A stretch of 64,000 nt of DNA, from the NCBI GenBank assembly GCA_937146765.1, contig CAKZRP010000007.1, positions 221,927 through 285,926 of the forward strand, given 5' to 3'. This DNA comes from an uncultured Paracoccaceae bacterium (lineage in GTDB: Bacteria; Pseudomonadota; Alphaproteobacteria; Rhodobacterales; Rhodobacteraceae). A program made the position numbers and the translations under genes. This document shows positions 45,058 to 52,734 of the stretch, one piece after another. The notes beneath the pieces were generated by a model. That model was given only the letters and a program-made list of their open reading frames with translations, searched no databases and was not told where the DNA came from. Positions within the stretch are counted from its first letter, which is position 1, and each line of letters begins with the position of its first letter.

Positions 45058-46548
45058 ATGGAATTCGTGAGACGATCACTCAGCACAATGCAGCTTTTGG
45101 CCATGCTTCTCCTCTTTGCAGGGGTGATGCTCTGGGCCGTGGCTGCACGCGCCGGCGAGCGGTTTGCTCTGGTGGTCGGGAATTCCGCCTATGGCTCGGT
45201 GACGGAACTGGAAAACCCGGTACGGGACGCCACCCTGATGGCCGAGACCCTGGAAAGCCTGAATTTCAAGGTGACGCTTCTGACGGATGCCAACCAGATC
45301 GAAATGAAGCGCGCCATTGCCCAGTTCGGTCGCACCCTGCGCTCCGAAGCCGAGGATACGGTGGGTCTGTTCTATTATGCGGGACACGGGGTCCAGAGCT
45401 TTGGCAACAACTACCTGTTGCCGGTGGACGTGGCGCTGGCTGATGCGGCGGATCTGGATCTTGTCGCGGTGGAGGCGCAATCGGTGTTGCGCCAGATGGC
45501 CTCGGCGCGCAATGCCACCAATATCGTGATTCTGGACGCCTGCCGCAACAACCCGTTCCTGAGCGTTGCCGAACTCAACGACAACGGTCTGGCGGAGATG
45601 CAGGCGCCGACGGGCACCTACCTGGCCTATGCCACCGCCCCCGGCGCGGTGGCGCTGGACGGGCTTGAGGGCAACAGCCCCTTCACCAGCGCTCTGGCGC
45701 GCGAGATCACCGCGCCAAACCAGCCGATCGAACAGGCCCTGAAGCAGGTGCGTCGCTCGGTTCTGGACGAAACCGAGGGACGCCAGACCCCCTGGGATAG
45801 CTCGTCGCTGGTGAGTGATTTTGTCTTCAATCGGGTGGAGGCCTCGACCCCCTCCGGCTCGGACGCGGCCATTGCGGAGCGCGAACTGTGGAACATGGCG
45901 CGGGACAGCCGCGACGTGGTTCAGTTGATGTTGTTCCTGCGTTCCTATGGGAGCAGCCCCCATGCCGCGGAAGCGCGCGCACTGTTGGAGGAAGTCTCCC
46001 ATGGCGGCAGCGCCGGTCATACCGCGACCAATGGCAGTGATGAAACCGCGATGTTCGAAGCAGCGCATCTGCAGGAGGGCACCGCCGGGCTCGAAGCCTA
46101 TCTGATGTCCTTTCCGCAGGGGCGCTATGCCGAGCTTGCGGAAGTAGAACTGGCGGCGCGTCGCAGCGGGAACGCCACCGACCCGGATCTGGCTGCCGCA
46201 CCAAGCATCGTGGCAAGTCTGATGGACGCCCCTCTGAGCGCGCAGATCGAGGCAGGCCCGATCACTTTCGCAAGCGAGTTGAAGTCGGATCTTGAACAGG
46301 TGAATGGCCTTACGCTCGAAGAACTGGTGCACCAATCGCCAATGTTCCCGCCGGTTGCGGGCCTGCCGGAAGAATATTGGAAGGAACAGACCTGTGCGAA
46401 TTGCCACAACTGGACCAAGGAGGCGTTGTGCACCCAGGCCCGGACCTATCTTACGGCGGATCTGCAACGCTCCCTGTCCAAGCAACACCCCTTTGGCGGT
46501 GTGATGAAACAGGCGCTGCGCAGCTGGGCAACTGGCGATTGCCAGTAA
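45058..46548 (+). CDS. Periplasmic caspase-family (C14) peptidase with C-terminal CxxCH motif
   Basis: The 496-residue protein has an N-terminal hydrophobic segment (~13-30, ending AARA|GERF), so it should be exported. A caspase p20-like domain follows with RFALVVGNSAYG, the catalytic His 110 in FYYAGHG and Cys 162 in LDACRNNP. Residues 280-440 are helical, with repeat-like segments. Near the end is CANCH (446-450), the classic covalent haem c attachment motif, and two more cysteines. Export would place it where cytochrome c maturation acts. The start at 45058 has only a weak ribosome binding site; a GTG at 45067 is an alternative. It is convergent with the ExbBD operon. Confidence 0.82.
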   Translation: MEFVRRSLSTMQLLAMLLLFAGVMLWAVAARAGERFALVVGNSAYGSVTELENPVRDATLMAETLESLNFKVTLLTDANQIEMKRAIAQFGRTLRSEAEDTVGLFYYAGHGVQSFGNNYLLPVDVALADAADLDLVAVEAQSVLRQMASARNATNIVILDACRNNPFLSVAELNDNGLAEMQAPTGTYLAYATAPGAVALDGLEGNSPFTSALAREITAPNQPIEQALKQVRRSVLDETEGRQTPWDSSSLVSDFVFNRVEASTPSGSDAAIAERELWNMARDSRDVVQLMLFLRSYGSSPHAAEARALLEEVSHGGSAGHTATNGSDETAMFEAAHLQEGTAGLEAYLMSFPQGRYAELAEVELAARRSGNATDPDLAAAPSIVASLMDAPLSAQIEAGPITFASELKSDLEQVNGLTLEELVHQSPMFPPVAGLPEEYWKEQTCANCHNWTKEALCTQARTYLTADLQRSLSKQHPFGGVMKQALRSWATGDCQ

Positions 46549-46593
46549 AGCCGCCGGGCGCGGCCTGTGTCGTGGCCAGCGTCTAGTCCTGTG

Positions 46594-48102
46594 TCAGGGT
46601 GCTGACGTGACAACCAGAAAATAGACCCATTCTCCCTTGAAACCCGCATGGGTGCTCCGGGCCGTTGCGACCGCCTGTTTCAACTGCGCGAGATAGGGTC
46701 CAGCGGGCTCCTGCAAGGGGCGGCTTGCGTCAGGCGGAAAAAGCGGGTGGGAGGCGGCAAAGGCAACCGCTATCTCCTGACCATAGGGAGGGGCCACCAT
46801 GATCCGCAAACCGGGATCGGTCTCCTCCTTCGCCCCGACCCGCAACCCGGCCTTTGGCATGGCCTGCTCAAGCGGGACGAGATCGTTGGGCATCAAATGC
46901 AGGACGTCGCCGCCTGCGTCGAAGTAATCGACATAGACAAAGGCGGGGTAGTCGGGGGCCACCAGATCGAAAAAGAGCTGATCGCCGCCGGTATAGGCGA
47001 GGGTTCTGGCATGAGCATCCGCGCCGATCAGCAAGGGGTTGGTGAGTTGGTCGGTGCTTTGCGGCAGTCCGACGTCTGCAATCCCCGCCAGCGCGCCGCA
47101 TTGGGGTCTGGGCAGCAATCGCAGGTTGTCGGCAAGGGTGATGTCTGCGCCCATCTCGGCCGCAAGCGCGGCGAGGAAGGGCGCGCGGACCGAGTCCTCA
47201 GGAAGATGTCCGCGCAGGTCCAGAGTTGCAGTCTCGGGATCGAAGGAAAGTTGCACCCGCGCGCATGGCAGGCTTGCCAGCACCCCGCCGAGCCCGTCCC
47301 GCAGCGCCTCGCCTTCGGCGCCTGGGTCAAGGAACTGGCGGTAGGCCGTCAGGGAGGTCGGATCGATGTCAGCGGCATCTTGTCCGGGAAAGGCAAAGCT
47401 CGCCCGAATGGCCTCGCTCGGCGCGGCGGCAGTGGGCAGGGGATCGGGTGACGGCACGCTTTCGGTCAGCGCATCAGGCTCGGGCCTCTGGGCAGGCGTG
47501 TCGGCCACTTGGCCGCTTGCGGGCGAAAGGGGGACACCTGCCACGTCCTTGACCTCGGGCAGCAGGGCGGGTGTGGCGGCGACGGGGGACGAGGCCAGCT
47601 TCTGTGTTTCTGGCGGAGGAGCCGGGGGGGATTCCAGCGGCGGCGACGCCGCGCGAAGGCCCTGCGCCTTGACCCCCAAGGACGGCAATGCAGTCTTCGC
47701 GGGTAATGCTGCGGCGAGGCTTTCGGCAGGGGCGGCAGTGGTTGCCACTGGCTGCTCGTCTGGGGGCGTCTGCGCCAGTGGCATGCCATTTGCGGGCGCG
47801 CGCCGCGCCGTGCTTTGAGGTATCGCGCCAGCCTCGACCGATTGCGCCGACCCGCTGCTTGCGGCGATGTCTGATCCTTCGGCAGGAGCGGTCTGCGCCT
47901 GGCTGCGCGGGATGCTCTCGGAACTGACTGTAAACTCGGCTTCTGGTCGGTCCTGTTCGCGGAGTCTGTCCGGCCGCAGGCTGAGGGCGATCAGCGCGAC
48001 CAGCGCAAGATTGCCGACCAGAGATCCCGAGAGTCCCAACCCCCAGAGCCCAAGGATCCGGTCGCGCGGCACCCGGTCATCGAAGGTAAGGACGTTGCTC
48101 AC
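46594..48102 (-). CDS. TonB-like membrane-anchored protein with C-terminal DUF4384-like domain
   Basis: The 502 residues start at a GTG overlapping the exbD stop. A single N-terminal TM helix (~18-42) is followed by ~200 residues of Ala/Pro/Ser-rich linker, then a globular periplasmic part from ~245. The last ~130 residues match the DUF4384 pattern: GGDQLFFDLVAPDYPAFVYV, then GDVLHLMPND, LRVG and VAPPYGQEIAVAFA. An N-terminal TM, a Pro-rich spacer and a genetic link to ExbB/ExbD is the TonB plan, but the C-terminus is not TonB. DUF4384 often accompanies caspase domains, and a caspase gene is next door. Confidence 0.75.
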   Translation of the reverse strand: MSNVLTFDDRVPRDRILGLWGLGLSGSLVGNLALVALIALSLRPDRLREQDRPEAEFTVSSESIPRSQAQTAPAEGSDIAASSGSAQSVEAGAIPQSTARRAPANGMPLAQTPPDEQPVATTAAPAESLAAALPAKTALPSLGVKAQGLRAASPPLESPPAPPPETQKLASSPVAATPALLPEVKDVAGVPLSPASGQVADTPAQRPEPDALTESVPSPDPLPTAAAPSEAIRASFAFPGQDAADIDPTSLTAYRQFLDPGAEGEALRDGLGGVLASLPCARVQLSFDPETATLDLRGHLPEDSVRAPFLAALAAEMGADITLADNLRLLPRPQCGALAGIADVGLPQSTDQLTNPLLIGADAHARTLAYTGGDQLFFDLVAPDYPAFVYVDYFDAGGDVLHLMPNDLVPLEQAMPKAGLRVGAKEETDPGLRIMVAPPYGQEIAVAFAASHPLFPPDASRPLQEPAGPYLAQLKQAVATARSTHAGFKGEWVYFLVVTSAP

Positions 48103-48509
48103 GGCTGACCGTCGCCCGGGGTCACGATCATGACGATCTCCCCTATGCCAAGTGCCTCGGCGGTGGCGACGATTGGCAGGACGCGCCGCAATTCGGCCTC
48201 CTGATGGGCGTTGATCCGCAACCGCAGGTCAGGAGACTGCGCGCGTTGCAGGCGCAGGGCGGCTTCGATGGCCTCCGCCTCAATCGGCGTCCCATCCAGC
48301 GCAAAATCCCCTGTCGCAGAGACAGAAAGGGTCGCCCCGCCCGCCGGAAGGTCCTGGCCATGGCGCGCAAGGGGGGGGGACACTTCAAAAGGAGCGGTGG
48401 CGTCGAGGCGCCCGATCAGCATGAAGAAGACCAGCAGGAAGAAGACCACATCGATCAATGCGGTAATCGGTTCTCCCATGGGGCCGCGTGCGGGGCGCTT
48501 GAGCTTCAT
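48099..48509 (-). CDS. ExbD/TolR biopolymer transport protein (second copy)
   Basis: The 136-residue protein has a basic N-terminus (MKLKRPARG), one TM helix with the proton-carrying Asp in ITALIDVVFFLLVFFML, and a periplasmic domain. This is the ExbD/TolR plan. The start overlaps the stop of the first exbD and its stop overlaps the next start, so the three are made in tandem. ExbD forms the plug or rotor of the proton-driven motor with ExbB pentamers. Having two different ExbD proteins is common in TonB systems with special tasks. Confidence 0.88.
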   Translation of the reverse strand: MKLKRPARGPMGEPITALIDVVFFLLVFFMLIGRLDATAPFEVSPPLARHGQDLPAGGATLSVSATGDFALDGTPIEAEAIEAALRLQRAQSPDLRLRINAHQEAELRRVLPIVATAEALGIGEIVMIVTPGDGQP

Positions 48510-48922
48510 GGCTGCCCCTCCAGACGGATCACCCGCAGGTGTCTTGCGCCGACCTCGGCCGCGATATCGAGGACGGAGATCAGGGCCTGGGTCCGGGCCA
48601 GGCCGGATGGCAGGATCAGCACCTGCGTCTGTGGGTCAGAGGTGATGCGCTCGCTCAGGGCGCTCTGCAGGTCAGCCAGAGAGAGTTCCCGCCCGCCTAT
48701 CACCGGAGCCCCGGACGCTCCGAGGCGAATGAGCAGGGTGGCACCGCCGGATCCGGTTGCCGGAGCAGAGGCACTTGCGTCTTCCGGTTGCCGGGCCGGG
48801 ATCATGTCGAGGTTCAGATAGGTGGAGGTGACCATGAAAAAGACCAGCAGGATCAACAGGACGTCGATCATAGGCACCAGCGAGATCAGGCTGGCGGCGC
48901 GGGCTGGGCGGGTCAGGTTCAT
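48506..48922 (-). CDS. ExbD/TolR biopolymer transport protein (first copy)
   Basis: About 138 residues. The sequence MNLTRPARAASLISLVPMID has the conserved Asp in its single TM helix (PMIDVLLILLVFFMV), followed by a periplasmic domain. The start at 48922 follows family style. A GTG at 48949 overlapping the exbB stop would add nine residues and cannot be ruled out. With ExbB and the second ExbD it forms a stator/motor complex using the proton gradient. Confidence 0.86.
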   Translation of the reverse strand: MNLTRPARAASLISLVPMIDVLLILLVFFMVTSTYLNLDMIPARQPEDASASAPATGSGGATLLIRLGASGAPVIGGRELSLADLQSALSERITSDPQTQVLILPSGLARTQALISVLDIAAEVGARHLRVIRLEGQP

Positions 48923-48945
48923 GGCTGTGACATGTCCGGTTGCTC

Positions 48946-49578
48946 TCACGTCTCCCCGGGCGAACGGGCCACCTCATCAGCCAGCATCAGGCGTCCCACG
49001 GCGGTTTCGATGGCCTGGGCCGCGCGGTCGATGCGGGAGGAAAACAGGCCTGCGGCCACGGCAGCGGGGATCGCGACCAGGAGGCCGGCAGCGGTTGTCA
49101 GCAAGGCCTGCCATATGCCGCCCGCCAGGATTGATGCATTGGCCGCGCCCTGCGCCAATTCGAGTTCCTGAAAACTCTGGATCATCCCGAGCACAGTCCC
49201 CAGAAGCCCGAGGAGCGGTGAGACCATTGCGATGACCTCCAGCAGGCGAATGCGGTGGCTGAGGGCCGAAAGTTCCGCATTGCCGCGCCGTTCGAGCTCC
49301 GACTGCAACAGGGCAGGGCGCAACTGGCCCGATAGCCCCTTCATCGCAAAGCCAAGGACCCGGTCCGCTGGACTGTCCTCGCCGATGAGCTTCTGCGCCT
49401 CGCCCGGCCGTCCTTGTTTCCAGAGAGCCAGGGCCTGCTGGCGGAGCTCCTCGCCCCGCAGGACAGTTGCCAGTTCGATGGCTTTGATCACGATCACGCT
49501 CAGCGACAGGATCGACAGGGCCGCGAGAACCAGCAGGATCGGGCCGCCGGTGCCGAGCGTTTCAAGCCAAGCGCCCAT
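48946..49578 (-). CDS. MotA/TolQ/ExbB proton-channel protein
   Basis: The 210-residue protein has TM1 near residues 10-32, and two further helices with the conserved LLGTVLGMIQSFQEL and ALLTTAAGLLVAIPAAVA (residues ~125-180) that form the proton path with ExbD. The cytoplasmic loop between TM1 and TM2 is of typical length. It precedes the two exbD genes and the TonB-like gene. The operon also carries two unknown genes and diverges from tssA. Confidence 0.9.
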   Translation of the reverse strand: MGAWLETLGTGGPILLVLAALSILSLSVIVIKAIELATVLRGEELRQQALALWKQGRPGEAQKLIGEDSPADRVLGFAMKGLSGQLRPALLQSELERRGNAELSALSHRIRLLEVIAMVSPLLGLLGTVLGMIQSFQELELAQGAANASILAGGIWQALLTTAAGLLVAIPAAVAAGLFSSRIDRAAQAIETAVGRLMLADEVARSPGET

Positions 49579-49581
49579 GGG

Positions 49582-50004
49582 TCATTTCACCAGTTGCGTC
49601 GCAGCGCGCGAGGACAGATCGATCAGTGCGAAGCAATCCATTTCCTCTTCATTCTGCGGCTGACAGGCGGTCATGTCGTGCAGCAGGACCTCGGAAATAT
49701 TGCTGCACGACAGGTCAGGAATTTCAAAAAGCTTCAAGGTTGTCCGGGCCACGGGCAATGGGGCCGCGTCGATGGCGAGAAGACGGTCGATGATGCCCTG
49801 CGCGTCGAGCACGGCAAGCGACATCTCGAACCCGGCAAAGCTCTTGCCGGTTTCGTTGCGAAACAGGAAGAACGCCCGACAGCCGCCGGTCTCGATCTCC
49901 TCGGTCTTGTTCAATTCCACTCCGAGGCGGCCTTCGGCGGCCGAGAGCGGGGTGGCACAGAGGAGGGCGGCAATACAGGCGAGGGTCTTCAACAGCGGTT
50001 TCAT
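49582..50004 (-). CDS. Small secreted cysteine-containing protein, unknown
   Basis: The 140-residue protein starts at ATG 50004 behind GGAGA. A clear signal peptide (LKTLACIAALLCATPLSAAEG) implies export to the periplasm. The mature part has four Cys residues (C46 region GGCRAFF, SCSN, ACQPQ, DCFA), which could form two disulfides, and looks like a small beta-rich domain. No family is recognised. It ends 3 bp before exbB, so it is probably part of the ExbBD-driven module. Confidence 0.75.
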   Translation of the reverse strand: MKPLLKTLACIAALLCATPLSAAEGRLGVELNKTEEIETGGCRAFFLFRNETGKSFAGFEMSLAVLDAQGIIDRLLAIDAAPLPVARTTLKLFEIPDLSCSNISEVLLHDMTACQPQNEEEMDCFALIDLSSRAATQLVK

Positions 50005-50052
50005 TGGCGGTCTCCGCATTGGGGCCGGCGCCGCGAGGGCTGGGCCAGGGGC

Positions 50053-50898
50053 TCATACAATGGCGCCAAGCGCCTTTTCGATCCGGTCCATGACCACGCG
50101 CGCCTTGTCGAAGTCGCGTTGTTTCAGGAGCCGTGCCGCCACATGGACGGCCTTGTCCAGTTTGCTGCGCTGGCTGCCGGGGGCCCGGCTGATGGAAGCC
50201 CGCAGCTTCTTGGCACGCATCACGTCGGCGCCAAGGGTGCGCTTTCGCCCCTCCCGGTCGGCCCGCTTCATGCTGTCGTCCGCCGATTCCCGATCCGCGC
50301 CGATCCGCGCAACCGCCTGTTCGATGACGGTGATCAGCGTCTGGGCCTCTTCCAGCCGACCCTCGTTAATGCTTGTCAGGGCTTTGGACAGACCCCTCTT
50401 CAGCTTGCGCTCCAGCCCGCCTTCGGCCTGCGTAATCCGGGGCTTGATTCTCTTGGCGCGGACCAAGAGGGGCCGCACGAGTTTCGGGTCCAGGCCGGTG
50501 GCATTCACCTCGTCGAGACTGGTCGTGCCATCCTCGTTGGCAGCGCTTTCGGGCTTTAGGCTGTCGATGAGGTTGCCGCCATCATCGCGAAACAGGACAT
50601 TCACCTTGGGATTGTTGGCCTTGAGAAACCTCTTGAGGCCCTGGATGGCCTTTGCGGGCGCTTGCTCGCAGGTCATCTCCATCTCGCCGGACCGCACCAC
50701 GAAGGTTCCCCAGGCCATCGGCGGCTTGCCACCGAACTGCTTCAGATGTGGGCGCAATTGTTCAGGTTTGTTGCCCGGCTGCATCATCAGCAACGGATCG
50801 CTCTTGTCGTCCATGCAGAAGGCGAAACTGGTCCGGCGCTTGGCCCCTTCGCGCACCAATGTGCGGATGTCGCTGCCCTCGACGCGCGTCGGCTTCAT
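50053..50898 (-). CDS. Unknown two-part basic protein, first gene of the ExbBD operon
   Basis: The 281 residues lack a signal peptide or TM segment, so the protein should be cytoplasmic. Residues ~1-115 look like a compact alpha/beta domain (FAFCMDDKSDP, PPMAWGTFVVRSGEM). Residues ~140-281 are helical and strongly charged (many Arg/Lys/Glu), with two helical-hairpin-like halves. No family is recognised. It starts at 50898, 169 bp from divergent tssA, and likely shares the control region. Its role may tie the operon to the T6SS, but that is only inferred. Confidence 0.7.
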   Translation of the reverse strand: MKPTRVEGSDIRTLVREGAKRRTSFAFCMDDKSDPLLMMQPGNKPEQLRPHLKQFGGKPPMAWGTFVVRSGEMEMTCEQAPAKAIQGLKRFLKANNPKVNVLFRDDGGNLIDSLKPESAANEDGTTSLDEVNATGLDPKLVRPLLVRAKRIKPRITQAEGGLERKLKRGLSKALTSINEGRLEEAQTLITVIEQAVARIGADRESADDSMKRADREGRKRTLGADVMRAKKLRASISRAPGSQRSKLDKAVHVAARLLKQRDFDKARVVMDRIEKALGAIV

Positions 50899-51067
50899 GC
50901 ATGACCCCCCAGCAAAGTTTCAAAACAATTGACAAGCAGAATTCGATAAGGCTCACTTTAGGTCAAGTTATTGTTTTGTTGCGCGGTATTATTCGTTGCG
51001 GCACGCGTTGGAATGCTTCACAATTCCGAGAGAACAAAAAACGCGTTGCTGACGGGGGTTAGAGCAA

Positions 51068-52123
51068 ATGGATGTCACCATCCTGTTGCAATCCAAGGGA
51101 GAGGATTCTCCCAGCGGTTCCGATCCGGAGTATGATCCGGACTTCACCGAAATGGAACTGGCTGCCCAGCCGGGCGAGGAAACTGTCATCGGCGACCAGG
51201 TGACGCCGGCCACAGATCCTGATTATCGCGAGGTTCAAGCCAAGGCCCTGAAGGTTCTGGAACGCGCGCACGACCTGCGCGCGGCAGTCTTTTTGTCTGA
51301 CGCGATTCTTCAGTCGGAAGGCCTGTCCGGTTTTGCCGATGTGACCGCGCTGATGCGAGGGATGCTCGAAGACTATTGGGACACCTGCCATCCGGTCCTC
51401 GACGAGGATGACGGGGATCCGACCATGCGGGTCAACGCGGTGCAGGACATCTGCGGTCAGCCCGACGGCATGGGCGGGGCCTCCCCGGCCTTTCGCTCTC
51501 TGCGGCGGGCTGCCCTGACCGACAGTCGCGGCTTCGGCCGTTTTTCCATGCGCGACATCGAGATTGCCGAAGGGTTGGTCTCTGCTCCTGCCGGAATGGA
51601 GCATCTGCCGGATACCGCCAGCATCGGCGCGGCCTTTCAGGACACCGATGACGCGGTGCTGACTGCGCGACTTGCGGCCCTGGAAAAAATAGAAGCGAAT
51701 ATTCGGGCGATCTCGGCTGTTTTCGATGAGAAGACGCCGGGGCAGGGGCCCGAACTGGACCCCATGCTGAAACTGCTTCGGCAAATGACGCAAAAGATGC
51801 GCGCCTATGGTAGTATCGAGAGCGCGGCAGAAGAGGGGGACTCGCAAGATGAGGAGCAAGGGGCGGTATCTGTCCCGACGTCAGGCGGGCGACCCGCTGC
51901 CGCTGGCGTTCCGGGGGCGATCAACTCCCTCAGCGATGTCTCAAATACCATTGACCGCATCATTGCCTACTACAAGCGGGAAGAGCCATCGAGCCCTGTG
52001 CCCTTGCTTCTTGAGCGGGCGAAGCGCTTGGTGGGGGCCGATTTCCTGACAATTATTCAGGATATGGCCCCCGGTGGTTTGGATAATGTTCACCTCGTTG
52101 GTGGCATCGAAGATGACGATTGA
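51068..52123 (+). CDS. tssA: T6SS protein TssA (ImpA family)
   Basis: The 351-residue protein opens with the ImpA N-terminal domain: SGSDPEYDPDFTEMELAA, followed by DYREVQAKALKVLERAHDLRAAVFL and LEDYWDTCHPVLDEDDGDP. These are hallmarks of TssA. The C-terminus (PVPLLLERAKRLVGADFLTIIQDMAP) is of the short type without the large multimerising domain. TssA caps the growing sheath and primes polymerisation at the baseplate. It is the first gene of the plus-strand T6SS operon. Confidence 0.93.
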   Translation: MDVTILLQSKGEDSPSGSDPEYDPDFTEMELAAQPGEETVIGDQVTPATDPDYREVQAKALKVLERAHDLRAAVFLSDAILQSEGLSGFADVTALMRGMLEDYWDTCHPVLDEDDGDPTMRVNAVQDICGQPDGMGGASPAFRSLRRAALTDSRGFGRFSMRDIEIAEGLVSAPAGMEHLPDTASIGAAFQDTDDAVLTARLAALEKIEANIRAISAVFDEKTPGQGPELDPMLKLLRQMTQKMRAYGSIESAAEEGDSQDEEQGAVSVPTSGGRPAAAGVPGAINSLSDVSNTIDRIIAYYKREEPSSPVPLLLERAKRLVGADFLTIIQDMAPGGLDNVHLVGGIEDDD

Positions 52124-52199
52124 TTGAAACCCATTTCCGATTGGCGCGACGGATCCTTCATCCTGCGCCGTAGAAGAAGTGACGAGCGAGGAGGCCTAG

Positions 52200-52715
52200 A
52201 TGGCAGACAGTTCACAGAAGTTCATTGCGCGCAATCGTGCACCGCGCGTCCAGATCGAATACGATGTGGAGCTCTACGGGGCCGAGAAAAAGGTCCAGTT
52301 GCCCTTCGTGATGGGTGTCATGAGCGATCTTGTCGGCAAGTCCGAGGTGGAGCAGCCGGCGATTGCCGACCGTAAATTCCTCGAAATTGACGTAGATAAT
52401 TTCGACGACCGGATGAAATCCATGGCGCCGCGGGCGGCGTTCACTGTGCCCAACACCCTGACCGGTGAGGGAAATCTGGCTGTGGACATCACATTCGAGA
52501 GCATGGATGACTTCAAGCCGGCCGCGATCGCCGCAAAAGTGGCACCTTTGCGCGAACTCCTTGAAGCGCGCACCCAGCTTTCCAATCTAATGACGTATAT
52601 GGACGGCAAGACGGGCGCCGAGGATCTCATTTCCAAGATCATTCAGGACCCGTCTCTTTTGAAAACTCTGGCTGCTCAGCCCGCCCCCGGTGGCGCTGAC
52701 AAAGCTGGCGAATAA
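52200..52715 (+). CDS. tssB: T6SS contractile sheath small subunit TssB
   Basis: At 171 residues it has the full VipA/TssB pattern: QKFIARNRAPRVQIEYDVEL, GVMSDLVG, RKFLEIDVDNFDDRM and PNTLTGEGNLAVDITF, then LLEARTQLSNLMTYMDGK. The length is standard. TssB and TssC assemble the sheath that contracts to fire the Hcp tube. GAGGAGG precedes the ATG. A paralogue with a long tail starts at 62802. Confidence 0.95.
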   Translation: MADSSQKFIARNRAPRVQIEYDVELYGAEKKVQLPFVMGVMSDLVGKSEVEQPAIADRKFLEIDVDNFDDRMKSMAPRAAFTVPNTLTGEGNLAVDITFESMDDFKPAAIAAKVAPLRELLEARTQLSNLMTYMDGKTGAEDLISKIIQDPSLLKTLAAQPAPGGADKAGE

Positions 52716-52734
52716 GATTAAGGGAGGGACATAG

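Noticed and set aside
50929..50957. TTGACA hexamer between the ExbBD operon and tssA as a -35 box
   Set aside because: No acceptable -10 hexamer lies at 16-18 bp, so no promoter call was made.
51000..51016. GG...GC pattern resembling a sigma-54 promoter before tssA
   Set aside because: The GG and GC are separated by 13 bases instead of the required 10.
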